Shown: positions 21,205-32,924, numbered from the stretch's first letter. The stretch is 64,000 nucleotides of DNA from Benincasa hispida (GCF_009727055.1 NC_052359.1:14328515-14392514); one strand, 5' to 3'. Notes: a model not told the origin generated them from the sequence alone. Program-made: numbers and translations.

Positions 21205-22500
21205 TAGAAATCCTAACCTTAGAGAGGAAACTGACCCATAACCTAGAAAAAGCAAAAGAGCTAGAATCGCCAAAGATTTCGGAAATGACTTCCTGACCTA
21301 CAATGTAGAAGAAGACCCTAAAGATTTAAGAGTTGTCCTATCCTCAGTAGATGCTAACCTATGGCAAGAAGCCATAAATGATGAGATGGACTTACTTGAG
21401 TCAAATAGGACTTGACACTTAGTAGATCTACCCCCAGGATGTAAGGCAATAGGGTGCAAATGAATCTTAAGAAGGAAACTTGAACCTGATGGGACTATCG
21501 ACAAATTTAAAGCCACGTTAGTAGCGAAGGGCTTTAGATAGTGAGAAAATGTAGATTTCTTTGACACCTTCTCCCCTGTCACTAGAATTACTTCTATCTG
21601 TGTCACGTTCTCTCTTGCTGCCCTTTATAACCTCGTAGTACATCAGATGGATGTAAAAACCGCTTTCCTAAACGGTGAACTTGAAAAAGAGATTGTCATG
21701 GAACAACCCGAGGGTTTTGTTGTCCATGGTCAAGAAAATAAGGTGTATAAATTAGACAAATCTCTCTATGGACTAAAACAAGCTCCTAAGCAATGGCATG
21801 AAAAATTTGACAACCTTATCCTATCTAAAGGTTTCAAGGTCAATGAAAATGACAAATACATCTACTATAAGTTTAATAATAACCTCTGCAATCTCTTGTG
21901 TCTATATGTAGATGATTTATTGATCTTTGGGTCGAACTTGCACGTCATAAATGATGTAAAATCAATATTGAGTGTGAACTTCGACATGAAAGACTTAGGA
22001 GAAGCTAGTGTAATCTTAGGCATAAAAGTAAATAGATCTGAAAAGGGAATTTTTTTGGATCAATCTCACTATATAAAAAAGATTCTAAAGAAATATAATT
22101 ACTTTGAGTGTAAACCAGCCTATACTCCTTATGACTCTAGTGTCAAGTTGTTCAAGAATACTGGTGACAGTGTTAATCAATCTGAGTATGCGAACATCAT
22201 AGGCAGTCTTAGATACGGTGTCGACTGTACTAGGCCTAACATAGCTTATGCTGCAAGATTACTTTGCAGGTTTACAAGCAGACCTAGTAAAGAGCATTGG
22301 AATGCTATAGAAAGGGTCATGAGATACTTGAAGAAAACCCAAAACCTAGGATTACATTATCAAAAGTTTTCCACTATCCTGGAAGGGTTCAGCGATGCTG
22401 ATTGGAACTCTCTTTCGGATGATTCAAAGGCTATAAGTGACTATATCTTTATTATACTGGCAGAGCTATCTCTTGGAAGTCCAAGAAACAGACTATTTTA
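21205..22500 (+). pseudogene. Copia H reverse transcriptase (RVT_2)
   Basis: The N-terminal part (21300-21640) is broken by stops and frame changes. The main open segment, 21647-22501, begins MDVKTAFLNGELEKEI and contains the LYGLKQAPKQWH block, the catalytic LCLYVDDLLIFGS (YVDD) at about 21898-21940, the connection segment and the start of RNase H (EGFSDADW). It ends at a stop just before the next RNase H block. The active-site Asp pair is intact, but the surrounding frame is not. Orientation and order after integrase fit Ty1/Copia. Confidence 0.9.
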
Positions 22501-22590
22501 GCCCAATCTACGATGGAGTCAGAAATGATAGCATTAGCGACAGCTAGTGAAGAAGCAGGCTGGCTTAGAAGTCTGCTATCAGAGATTCCC
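22501..22590 (+). pseudogene. Copia H RNase H, first half only
   Basis: Frame reads MESEMIALATASEEAGWL then RSLLSEIP, the Copia RNase H segment following the SEAEY-like motif. The homology stops at about 22590, where the remaining half of RNase H appears instead on the opposite strand. Confidence 0.85.
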
Positions 22591-22591
22591 A

Positions 22592-22915
22592 TGGTTTTCC
22601 TCACTGTGATTCATCTTTCGATAAGCATGAGTCCTATCCTTTCTGAGGTTCTGAAAACCTTTTCTCTTGCCAGTTCTTTCGTCAAAGGATCTGTAAAATT
22701 TTCATCAGTCCGTATGTGATCCACCTTAACTGCACCAGTAGTGAGAAACTCTCTAATGGTACAGTGCTTACGACGTATTTGGCGTCTCTTTCCGTTGTAG
22801 TAACGGTTCTAAACTTTTGCGATTACTGCAGTATTATCGCAATGGATCAATATGGCTAGTACCGGATTTTCCCTTAAACAAAGATTACTGATCAATAAAT
22901 TACTCACCAATGTAA
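22592..22915 (-). pseudogene. Inverted Copia RNase H C-terminal half
   Basis: On the minus strand from about 22890: LIHCDNTAVIAKV, then a stop, then pieces matching YYNGKRRQIRRKH, TIREFLTTGAVKVDHIRTDE and DPLTKELAREKVF. This is the second half of the same type of RNase H that is broken at 22590 on the plus strand. It directly joins the truncated DUF1985 gene at about 22915. Either a 0.3 kb inversion inside H or a second truncated copy in opposite orientation explains it. Confidence 0.8.
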
Positions 22916-24904
22916 CTTCTTCCATGGTCGTAACAATATTAGAAGTGTCCACCTCTAGGATGTCAGACATGTTGGCCTTTGTATGAGGCATGGTGAGTAA
23001 GTTAGACATGTCAACCACTATATGTGGGACATCCGCCTCTATAGGTTGGACGTCAGTGGGTGATGTTGTTGTATCGGGCTCTAAAGGGGGGATGGGAGTA
23101 GGTGTAGTGGTGGTATTTTTAGGCTCTACAGGGGGGATGTGAGTATGAAAGACAGTCGCATCAGTGGTATCGGGATCCCGAGATGAGATGAGCAACATCG
23201 TGGCATCATCACCTGTATGTGGGATGGGTGACTTTGTCATCTCCTCAATCACCGTGGAACCCTTCAATTAGTAAACTAGAATGATGAGTTCACTAATATG
23301 TAAAAACTAAACACGTAAAAACATAAAATGATAGTAAATGAAAACACTGCAAAAGTGACAGGATGGTTGGCAATTTTCCTTTCACGTCTGTCATGTTTTC
23401 CTCGATCTTAAAATACACAACTATCTAAACTCAATATACGGCCATCCAACCTTGATAGTGAGCTGTCAATGATCCGCAGGTACGAATAAATAGAATCATT
23501 GGGATTGGCTCCCTCCCTGTGGGCAACACACTCAGGACACTCTTCATTTATAGGTCGTTCTCTATGGGAATCTGCAAGATGGACATCAGGTGGGTTCAAC
23601 GCATCCTCATCGCGTACGTCCCCCACCATATCATGGAACATATCATCACTAGGTATGTATGTCCTTCCTTCCACCTTTCCATATTCAACATCCTCATGCT
23701 CAGAATGCTCGTGTTTATCATTGTTACCTCCACACTTTCAGAACTACCCCTATTATTCGACCTACTGCCACTTTCAGCACTATCATCATTGGCATCTAGA
23801 TCGAATATAGGTCGTCTGTCCATTGGGGTATCTCGAAACTCCCTCTTAGCATCGGTCATGACAAGACCCTCTTTAACCTCTGTATTAATAACCCAGTAAA
23901 ATGGTTAGTGTCAATTTAACAACCAAATAAAAGTATTATGCATAGAGTAAATGTACATTATTAGACTCGAATATGTCTCTCTCGAGTACTTTGAAAGACA
24001 CTGAGTGGGAGTATGACCATCGTAATATGCAAGGCAAAGCCATCTTGCTCCTTCGCTCCATAATGTTCCCAGTTATCGATGTTACTAGGATCTCATACGT
24101 CCATACCTAAATAAAATTTAACATATATTAAGAACAATAGTAATATTAAATCAAACAACACGATTATTATGTTAAGCAAATTTACCTGGAACGCTTGTGG
24201 AAATTCACGCAAAGAGTACTTCATGACGTAATTTTTATTTCCTTTCACCTTCGTCTTGTATAAACTACTCTTATCATTCAATGCAGTCTTTAGGGCATCG
24301 AATGTCCTCTCCCAAATAATGGTACCCCAGTCTAAACAATTGTAGTACTCTATGTTCTGAACGTCCTTAAAATGTTTAAGGTCCACTGCACTTTTCTGCT
24401 TGTTCTTTCCCATCATTGTAACCTCCGTGTAGTAATTAATGTGATCTTCACAACATCTTCGTCATCTTCAAACTCCAACTCCTTGTATTTTTCTTCTAGT
24501 AGACTGACATGTAAGGTGTCCTTCGTCACTCGATTACTGAAATACTTGATTGCAAGTTCATATGAGGATTGCTCATTCTGATCAACTCGCGTAGGGGATC
24601 GCCACAAACCAGTCATCAACAAAAAAACTATCCTTCGAAAACGTGACAACCTTTCCACCAATAGAGAATCTCATTGAGTAAGCTCTCGTGCTCTTCACTT
24701 CTCTCAACAACATATGATGGATAATTGGGCTGTTGAACACCATGTCAATGTCTACAAATCGCCCAGAAACTGTTCTCTTGATTATCTCTAACTGTCTTGG
24801 GGTAAGCTTCTCCTTGACAATCTTGTTTGCATTAGCATTGTGGGCCAAGCTCGTTACTTGACCGAAAATCGGTCGACTACAGGTTTTCTGAAACGTGTTG
24901 GCAT
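22916..24904 (-). pseudogene. DUF1985 (Ulp1-protease-type) gene remnant
   Basis: Minus-strand gene of the DUF1985 family, whose full members end in a C48 Ulp1-like SUMO protease. Coding starts near 24904/24848. The segment at 24582-24848 has KLTPRQLEIIKRTVSGRF, DMVFNSPIIHHMLL and VVTFSKDSFF; after a frame change, TGLWRSPTR and KYFSNR follow (24413-24661), then the frame at 24186-24416 with FKDVQNIEYYNCLDWGTIIWE. A clean GT-AG intron of 79 bp lies at 24107-24185. Later exons (about 23600-23890, 23410-23670) hold acidic low-complexity sequence; the last (22916-23267) is Thr/Pro-rich. Several frameshifts are present. The protease domain is absent, cut off at about 22915 by Copia sequence. Such genes often travel in Mutator-like elements; no terminal inverted repeats were found here. 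Confidence 0.75.
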
Positions 24905-25500
24905 CTTAAATCACTCCTGCATGAAATAAAGATTCAATCTGTAAACTCCTTCAGAAAAAAAATTGTAAAAAAACATTCTGTTTAAATCTCGCTATAACCA
25001 CTGTTGCTGGTGTCGCTCTATCTGGTATCGTTCTCTCTAGTAACTCTCACTTATCTCGCTCAAACGATCCACCCTTTCTGTTGTCGCTCTCTCTAGTATC
25101 GCTCTCGCCTATTTCACTCTCACTTATCTCGCTCATATTCTTTCTTTCTACTCGTCTTCAACCACATAACACATCGAAAACTAAAAAAGCCATAGGTTCA
25201 TAGTATTTCTAAACCCAGAATGACCCACCCTTTCCCATTACCGTTTAAGACATTTTTAGGCATATATTGAAATCACTTACTGATCAGATTCGATTTTTCG
25301 GCGGCAGTGGAATCTTTTGCCAGCCCAAATGATGGATTTTAAAACGCAGCGAAACCGTCCGAAGCTTATGAGCGATACGAAGCCGTTACGCTTGAAGAGT
25401 TTTTAGTTTTGGTTGGTTTTCAGTAAAAAGGGTAAGAAGACAAAGAGGTGAAGATAATTTACGTAATTTTGTATGATGATGATGTCGACATCTTTTTTTA
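24905..25500. other. Upstream region of the DUF1985 remnant
   Basis: Contains irregular repeats of TCGCTCTCTCTAGTATCGCTCTC-like words at about 24990-25130, given here only as the core TCGCTCTCTCTAGTATCG. Otherwise no gene. The GC-rich part around 25300-25390 could be a promoter or 5' end for the minus-strand gene. Confidence 0.35.
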
Positions 25501-25826
25501 AAAATAGATCATTAGATATTTTGGGCCCAAAAAGGTCATCGTACAAATTTCCCCTTAATTTTCACCATCAAAGGTTTGGTTCTGCATTTCTTTCCTCTTA
25601 GTTTGCTTCTTGAGAGAACAAATAAGAAGGAAGGGAAATCGAGGGATCTTAAAATTCAAAGCTTAAACCGAAAGAGAATACGATTTGAAGGCAAATCTAC
25701 ATTTGTTTTCTGCAACCTAACCTTCCAACGGAGGAGCGCATAATCTTTATCGACGTAGAAGAGGAGAAATTTTTGGGGTATGAATGCTCTGTAATTTCCG
25801 TCCAAACGGTGGTTGAAAGGAAGATA
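25501..25826 (+). promoter_or_regulatory. Promoter and 5' leader of NDUFAF2
   Basis: About 325 bp between the unrelated upstream DNA and the ATG at 25827. Transcription start cannot be fixed. A minus-strand open frame here overlaps the first exon and is a shadow. Confidence 0.4.
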
Positions 25827-28800
25827 ATGTCGAAACTTTTCGGGAAAATTGCCGGTTTCTTCAGCAATAGAACTCTGGTGGGAGTGGACAAAGCGGGGAA
25901 CAGATACTTCTTTGTCAAAGAAGAAATCGATGGTATAAGTAAGTAGGTCTAAATCCCTTTTCTTCCCTATTTTCACCTTTTCCTATCTTAGATTGCATTT
26001 GATCGGAATGAGGTTCTTTCTTTGAGTTGCATTTGAATTTCTAGATTTAAACTGATTTTTTTTAAAAAAAAATTATTCTCTTTATTTCTTTGTGCATTTC
26101 CAGTTCCACCGATCAATGTTAAACAGTATTGGAAGTATGAAATTACACAAGAATTTAACATCTAACTGATTTTGAACTGTGGAAAGCCAGCAGTTTCCTA
26201 AGCTAACTGTTGAGCCTTTGCAATTGAATTATAAAATTTTAAGCTCTGTTTAGTAACATTTTTGGTTTCTAGTTTTTGAAATTAAAAGTACAAGCATCCC
26301 TCCTACCTCTAAATATCTTACTTTGTTATCTATTTTTTTTACCCATGTTTTAAAAAACTAAGACAATTTTTTAAAACAAAAAATGAGTAGTTTTTAAAAA
26401 CTTGTTTTGTTCTTAGAATTTGGCTAAGAATTCAACTCTTGTACTTAAAAGAGGGGGAAAATAAGCTTAATTTTCAAAATCCAAAAATAAAAAATGAAAT
26501 GGTTACCAAACGGGCCTTAGTAATTTGGACCTTTTCGGTCAGTTGTACTCGGCATTAAGTGGATGATATTCACGAGATATGGAGAGTTAGAGCGCTCATG
26601 AATTAGGGTGATTCGTAGATAGCTGCCTTTGCTTATAGAATGAAACTTTTATCACTGCACGTATACAGCTCACACAACTTTCACTTATTGGTTTGCTAGT
26701 GAAAGAGAAGAGATGGGTGGTATTTAAGGGTGAGGATGATCCAACGTCAATTCCAGGTAAGCATTTATGGACCTATGTTTAAGACTTCTGAGTTAAGTGA
26801 AGAATCATCTGATTATGTCATAAATCAGGGTTTAAGATATAATACCAGTTTTGGGAACTTGAATGATTATTAACATCAGTTGGGTATGTAGTTTAGGAGG
26901 AACTGAACGTGCTGATGGTAGGTTTTTCTGATGATGATTGCTTATATATATTTTATTGCTGCAGTGGAATGGATATGTTGGTTAAATGGGCAGCGTAAAA
27001 AGGCTCCAACCCCAGAGGTAACTCAATACTTTCTTACAGTACCAACTGATCTTTGCATCCCACTTGATTGATCAGAAGATTGATGATTGGTGTGCTACAC
27101 ATGATTTGATATTTAGATTGTTCTTTTGCCATTGTCTTCAGGAAATGATGGAGCTAGAAGCTAGGCGTGAACGTGTACGACAAAATGTTGCTCGTATGTT
27201 GACTCTTCAATGAAATTTTGCATCTTATTATTTGGTTGTTCATGACAGAACATTTTTTCTACATTATGTATTTAGAATTGTCAACTTCTCTATATCAAAA
27301 TTGTGACTTATATACATGAAGAAAAATAAGATTGCATTGTACCTGAAATTGCCAAATAGAAGAATCACCCAGCATATTCATACTTGAGAAATGATTTCCG
27401 TAGTTGATGATTGACTTTATAATCTTACTTAAGACATTCTTACCAAAATCTTCTTTCCTGCCTCAGTAGATCTTCTTATTAGATGGTTTATGCTCCCAAG
27501 GAGCATTCATATAGCTTCATCTTTTTTTTGTAACCATCCTATTATGATTTTTTATGAGGTATAGAAGCGATTATCATTTGATTAGCAGTTCAGTATTGAA
27601 TTTTATTTGATAATTTTAGAAGAACCAATATCATTCTCATTCTTTGACTTAACATGATCTTATTGGAAGTTATCTGTGATCAATTTAGTTCTCAAGAAAG
27701 AAGAGATGGAAAGAAACTCTAAAGAAGGCAATTTACGGAAAATCATCAGCACTGGTCAGTTGCTTATTGACAAAAAGAAAACTCGAGTGCTTGTTACACT
27801 TGTAGTATATAGCTAATATTCATTTGTCGCATAGGTCAAGTTGCAGGTCCTGACTTGAAAAGCTTTATTCGACAGTTCCCAACTGGTTCAGAAGGTATTG
27901 TTTGATTTAATTATGTATTTTCTTACCCCCTTAATTCCCTCCCCACGTCCTCCCCAAGAGGAAAAAATGTCTTTACATCGATCCGACTATTGAGATCAAT
28001 GTTTTAAGAGGCTATTGAGGTTTATGCCCCCTTGAGGCTCGCCCCATGGCAAGACTCTAACTTTTAACCTTGAAACTTATGCCTCTATAAACGCACTGAG
28101 GCTTAATGATTCGAAGAATTATATTAATTTGTCGCATTCTTCAAATACATAAGTTTTAATTTGTGATAATTTGAGCTATTATTATTATTATTATTATTTT
28201 CTTTACCAGAAACAACTTCTCATTGATGTAATGAATAGGAATTAATGTTCAAGGGTTACAAACTCTAAGGGAGTGAAAATAAAAGACAAAAATACAAAAT
28301 CAGGAACTTTGAAACAATTACCTCTTCCTAATGCACATTAATTTGAGCTATTACTAATTTCATACTATGCCTTTACAAGCGTTAAAAACATAAAATTTTA
28401 GTATAAGTCAATCCTATAATAAAAGTAGTGATAAGTAAAGTTATCCTCTTACAATTTTTGTTTAAATGGCAATTGACAATAGTGATTATATATATGTACA
28501 TATGTTTATATGACTATTATGTTTAGTAATACCTAGTCATATCAATATAGGATTTGTAAAATATTTTTCATTAAATTTGAGGCTTACATGTTATACCTCA
28601 GCTCTCAAGAGTAAAAGCCTCAAGATCGCATTTAGCCTTTTAAATTGAGATTGAAAGTCAGGATTCCCATTTTTATCACTTGGAAGAAAGATTGATCTAA
28701 TTTTTGCTGTTGGTTGATTACTTTCATGTACTTCTTCTGGTTACGTGTACCTCTCTCTCTCTCCCAATTTGATAGTTGTTCATTCCATTTGGATCCTAGT

Positions 28801-29432
28801 ATATTTTATTGATTGGATTCTTATACTCAGTTTACTCATTTTGGTATTTCTTGTACAAAGGTGCCCAAGATGTGGAAGGATTGACTACAAGGGATAGCCT
28901 GAGGTGGGTCATTCATTTTGAATTATAGTGCTATTTTCTTTATTGCTGAGGTCACATAAAGATTGGCCGAATGACTTATTGATTGTTATTCTTTCCAAGT
29001 TTGCTAGTTATGAATATTATGGTCGTTTTACCATTGGTTTGCTGTTAAAAACATCCCAAAGTTTCGGGTACAACATGCTTATGTTTAAATAATTGTTCCT
29101 CTTGTAATGTGGATTTATCCTTGCTTCAACCACCAGGAACTCAAACGAAAAGGAGGCAGTTAAAGAGAAACCAATTCCAGAGTAAGTTGATTTTTCTTTC
29201 TTCCATTTTACGTGCTTGTCAAGAGCTCTCACTCAACTCAAAAGTCATAAATGTCAATATTAGACAAGAGATTATGAAGCTTTGCTTATCTTTTACATCT
29301 AGAGAAAAACAAAAAACAACAAAGTGCATACTGAATGTATCAAAAAGTTCCCATTCTTTCACATTCAGGTCCTCTGAGCCCGTCGGGTCTGGCCAAACAT
29401 TTAGACCAGGAACATGGCAGCCACCAACATGA
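25827..29432 (+). CDS. NDUFAF2: NDUFAF2-type complex I assembly factor, nine exons
   Basis: Encodes a 183-residue protein of the NDUFAF2 (B17.2-like) family, mitochondrial chaperones that help assemble the peripheral arm of respiratory complex I and are related to its subunit NDUFA12. Exons: 25827-25938, 26700-26756, 26965-27017, 27142-27193, 27689-27754, 27835-27894, 28861-28903, 29137-29181, 29369-29432. All introns are GT-AG and the frame is open throughout, ending in TGA at 29430-29432. Visible family blocks: NRTLVGVDKAGNRYF (residues 14-28), WVVFKGEDDPTSIP (43-56), EWICWLNGQRKKAPTPE (58-74), LKKEE (about 93-97) and the C-terminal GTWQPPT. A charged helical stretch spans about residues 75-105. 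Length agrees with plant homologues as I remember them. Introns 1 and 6 carry MITE-like insertions. This is the only intact host gene I see. Confidence 0.93.
26243..26516. mobile_element. MITE in intron 1 of NDUFAF2
   Basis: About 274 bp with imperfect terminal inverted repeats: left GCTCTGTTTAGTAACATTTT, right (complement) GGCCCGTTTGGTAACCATTT. The interior is AT-rich and non-coding. Length and TIRs fit a non-autonomous DNA transposon; the superfamily is uncertain because the flanking duplication is not clear. Confidence 0.6.
28004..28665. mobile_element. MITE-like insertion in intron 6 of NDUFAF2
   Basis: Left edge TTTTAAGAGGCTATTGAGGT...CCCTTGAGGC; right edge, complemented, TTTAAAAGGCTAAATGCGATCTTGAGGC. 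The two form an imperfect inverted repeat of roughly 40-60 bases around 0.6 kb of AT-rich DNA. It accounts for most of the size of this intron. Ends are approximate. Confidence 0.45.
28177..28197. repeat. (ATT)n microsatellite
   Basis: Perfect TAT/ATT triplet run inside intron 6. Confidence 0.9.
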
Positions 29433-30355
29433 ATGCATGATTGCGCTTCAAAGAGGACTCACCTAAAGCTAGCAGTTCGTGACTTCTACGTCCAACAATT
29501 TGGTATGCTTCTGAGTTCCAATTACTTGCGTTCAAATTTTTCTGAGGACTTGCCCTTCTACTTGACCGTATCAGACAGATCCTGCCCTCCAAAGGTCTAA
29601 AACAGGGTTGTCACTCTGCATTGCCTTGGTTTTCAAATGGGCATATTTAGTATTGGTCTCATTAAAACAGTTATAATTTAAATTTTACGTAGCAATGTAA
29701 ATAAGTATCCCTAGAGATTACTTGTGACTGTTTTGACCTCCCCCCATCCTATCGAGAGGCTGAGAAAAGTAACAAGCAATTATCGGAAGCGGCATTGCCG
29801 TGGAAGATTCACTGTGGGATAGATATCAATCCAGTTGGTTAAGATTTGATTTGTAAATTTTTTTATCCCAGATTTATAGGAATTCATTGTAATAATGTTC
29901 TCAAGCTCAGCTCGAGTGATTAATAATGTTGATGCATGTGATATTGTGTTGTGTCTGTGCTCTGGCTAGTAAAATTTGCAGGGAGGTAGAATACAAGGAT
30001 AGAAATGTGAAGCCTGAGAACATGATGTTAGGGAATAGGATTAATGTGTCAGTGTTTAGGTATTTGAGAATGAGATTTCTGTAGATTTTTATTTCATTTG
30101 GTTATCTAAAAATATTAAATTTTTTTCAAATTTGATGGTCACTAACGCTTCAATATGTTACTTGAGCTTTGCTCACTCGATTACTGTATAAAGTTAAATC
30201 AACATTGTTGTTTTTATTTAATGATTTCACCTTAGATATAAAATAAGAGATTGTATAGTAATTTGAATAATTCTATCTAAAATTAAATGTAATCATCTGG
30301 TTCTGACATCCATTACTTTTGGGGATTTAAGATGTGAATGTTATTGTCTGAGGTG
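29433..30355. other. 3' flank of NDUFAF2
   Basis: Downstream region with the probable 3' untranslated sequence in the first few hundred bases; AATAAT-type signals occur near 29890-29930. No gene or clear repeat beyond that. Confidence 0.4.
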
Positions 30356-30829
30356 TAAATTATAAAAAATGTCCCTGAATTTTGTATTTTTTGTAAAAAA
30401 TATTTTTGAACTTTTAAAAGTTTAAAAAATATAACTTTCAAAAGGAGTTAAAAAATACACTTACCATTAATTTTGGATGAAAACCGTTAAAGTTTTATTT
30501 AAAAAATACATCCGAATTTTCAAGAGTTTCAAAAATATCTTTAAGCTTAAAAAAAAATGAAAAGAAATACCTTTATTGTTAGTATATGAAAATAACCTTT
30601 TTAGTCCCCGAGTTTTTAGGAATAGGTGCATTTAGTTCTTGAATCTTCAATTTGGCTATTTTCATCCCTCACTTTTAAAGAAGGCCTAGTTGTATAAATG
30701 GAAAGCCCAAAATAATAGAATATGTAGTATAAGGATAAAATAATTGTATATATAGAACAAAAAATGTCAAAATAACGAAAAACTCACGCGCAACCACCAT
30801 TTTGTGCTTTGCTTCCCGGTTTTCTCAAA

Positions 30830-31350
30830 TTGAAAGCTATCAATTTGAGAAGTGTGCTATCAATGACTATCACTGATAGTTGCTATTTGTAGTTATCACT
30901 ATCAGTGGTAGTTTTTTATTTGAGAAGTGTGCTATTAGTTGTTATCGTTGATAGCTGCTATAGTGAATATTATTGATAGTTGCTATCAATGATAGATTTC
31001 AATTTGAGAAGTGCGTTATTAGTTGTTATCGTTAATAGCTGCAATAAGTGATATTGCTATCCGTGATAACTTTCAATTTAAGAAATGTGCTATCAGTTGT
31101 TATGATTAATAGCTGCTATCAATTGCTACTAGTGATGCTGCTATCGATGCATATCAATGATAGTTGCTATTAGTGATAGCAACTGATAGCTACTAGAGAT
31201 AGCTTTCGATTCGAGAAATGTGTTATCAGTTGTTATCATTGATAGTTGTTATTAGTGATGTTGTTATTAGTTATAACTTTTAATTTGAGAAATGAGCTAT
31301 CAATTGCAATCAATGATTTGTTTCTATCAGTGATAGCCAAATAGTGGCTA
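30830..31350. repeat. TATCANTGATA satellite-like block
   Basis: Dense copies of GATAGTTGCTATCA-type near-palindromes, organised in about six higher-order units of 70-130 bp, each introduced by a CAATTTGAGAAGTGTGCTATCA-like marker (core AATTTGAGAAGTGTGCTAT) near 30842, 30910, 30990, 31070, 31200 and 31279. A looser tail of the same word runs on at 31520-31760. Confidence 0.85.
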
Positions 31351-31519
31351 TTGCATATGTTATTAGTGATGCTGCTATTACTAATATTTTGATTTTTTTT
31401 TTGTTCGAATTTGATATCATGTTATACTTGTTTGTAAATAATCGGGATCTTTTGATTAATTTATTAATACATGTAGTGTGTTTGTATGTCGTTGATGCAT
31501 ATAGATATAAAATGATATC

Positions 31520-31760
31520 TTTTTACATTGATAGTCATAAGGGATATCATTGATATCTACTATTAGTGATATCTTTCTGTTTCTATCAATGTAAAGAATA
31601 TCACTAATAGTATTTATGTATTATGAATATAGTATTTGAGATGAAATGACTCTTAAAAATTGTTTCATTGTGCATAAAAGTTTTCATTGGTAGCATGATA
31701 TCATAGTATCACTGATAACATGCTATCTATGATATCATATTATCAGTGATACTACTAATA
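31520..31760. repeat. Second cluster of TATCA words
   Basis: Words such as GATATCATTGATATC, TATCACTAATAG, GTATCACTGATAAC and TTATCAGTGATAC, less regular than the block at 30830-31350. Confidence 0.65.
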
Positions 31761-32049
31761 GATTTCATACTCTTAAAGTCCTATGAAAGAAAAAAAAATA
31801 CTATTGGCCTGCGTTCTCATTTATCATTTTTTTGAGAAATAAACTTGTTTAATAACTATTATCGTTTCTTGTTTTAATATTTTAATAAATGTTTCTAAAA
31901 CTGATGCAAAATTGGACTAAAAAATAGTTTCTTTTAAATCCGTTTTCATTTGCTATTTCTATTTAATGTTTCGCTATAATAATCAAATTAAATGATTGAC
32001 TTGTTGGTGTTAAGAAACTCAAGTCTCATAATTTTTTTTTAATGATTCT

Positions 32050-32360
32050 AGTGTGAAATGGGAAGATGAGGGAGAGAGAAAATGTTTGGAGAGATGAGGA
32101 GATTGGGGAGATGGAAGAAAAGTTGGAAAAAAGAAAGGGAAAAAAGTAAAAATAAACCGAAAAAAGGAAAGAAAATAAAAATAAAGTAAAAATAAAATGG
32201 AGAAATGAAAGAAAATTTTAAAAAATTTAAAAATCAGAGAAAGAAAAAATTTAAAAATTTAAAAATTTTAAAAATAGGAGAAAGGAAGGAAAACTTAAAA
32301 AAAATAAAAAACTAGAGAAAGAAAATAAAATTAAAAATAAAAAATGAAAGGCAAAAAAGA
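32050..32360. repeat. Purine-rich tract
   Basis: About 300 bp almost wholly A and G on the plus strand (GGAGAGATGAGGAGATTGGG, then AAAGAAAAT-like runs), with no coding frame. Confidence 0.85.
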
Positions 32361-32835
32361 AAGAACGGGAGGAAAGAAAAGAAAATTAAAAAAAAAAAAA
32401 GAAGAAGATGACATGCAAAAGAGGGCAAAATTGGAAATTAGAAAAAATTTAAAAATTAACTAGTCAACACTTCCATATTTGTAAATATTTTAAAGAGGTA
32501 CTATAACTTTAAATTTTTTTCTTTATTGTTATCTATTAAAAATATCTTATAAAGAATAGGTTTAAAAAGAGAAAATGAAAGAAGAAAAGAAAGGGAGTAA
32601 GGAAAGAAAAAACGGGAGGAAAGAAAAGAAAATAAAAAGAAAAAAAGAAAAATAGAAAGTAAAGAAGATATGCAAAAGATAGCAAAATTAGAAATTAGAA
32701 AAAATTTAAAAGTTTAGTGACCAACACTTTCGTATTTATAAATATTTTAAAGAGGTAGTATAGTCTTCGATTTTTTTCTTTATTGTTATCTATTAAAAAT
32801 ATCGAATAAAGAATAGGTTTAAAAAGTGTATTTTT
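32340..32835. repeat. Direct tandem duplication, about 247-257 bp
   Basis: Two copies: ACGGGAGGAAAGAAAAGAAA at 32365 and 32612, ATGCAAAAG near 32412 and 32667, TTCTTTATTGTTATCTATTA in both, and GAATAGGTTTAAAAAG at 32554 and 32811. Substitutions and small indels separate them. Confidence 0.85.
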
Positions 32836-32924
32836 ATTTTCTAAATTAATTTAGTTATTTTTTTAATCATTTTAAATACATATTAAAAATAAAAATAAAA
32901 ATAAAAATAAAAAACAATTTTTTC

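Noticed and set aside
22591..22719. Plus-strand continuation of RNase H to 22719
   Set aside because: After 22590 the plus frame loses all similarity; the same bases read RNase H on the minus strand.
23499..23899. Plus-strand ORFs of 103 and 126 residues
   Set aside because: Antisense shadows of the acidic exons of the DUF1985 remnant.
25656..25976. 106-residue minus-strand ORF
   Set aside because: Antisense to the leader and first exon of NDUFAF2, which is supported by conserved protein blocks.
30830..31350. CRISPR-like array
   Set aside because: Repeats are short palindromic words of variable spacing in plant nuclear DNA. There are no constant-length spacers and no cas genes.
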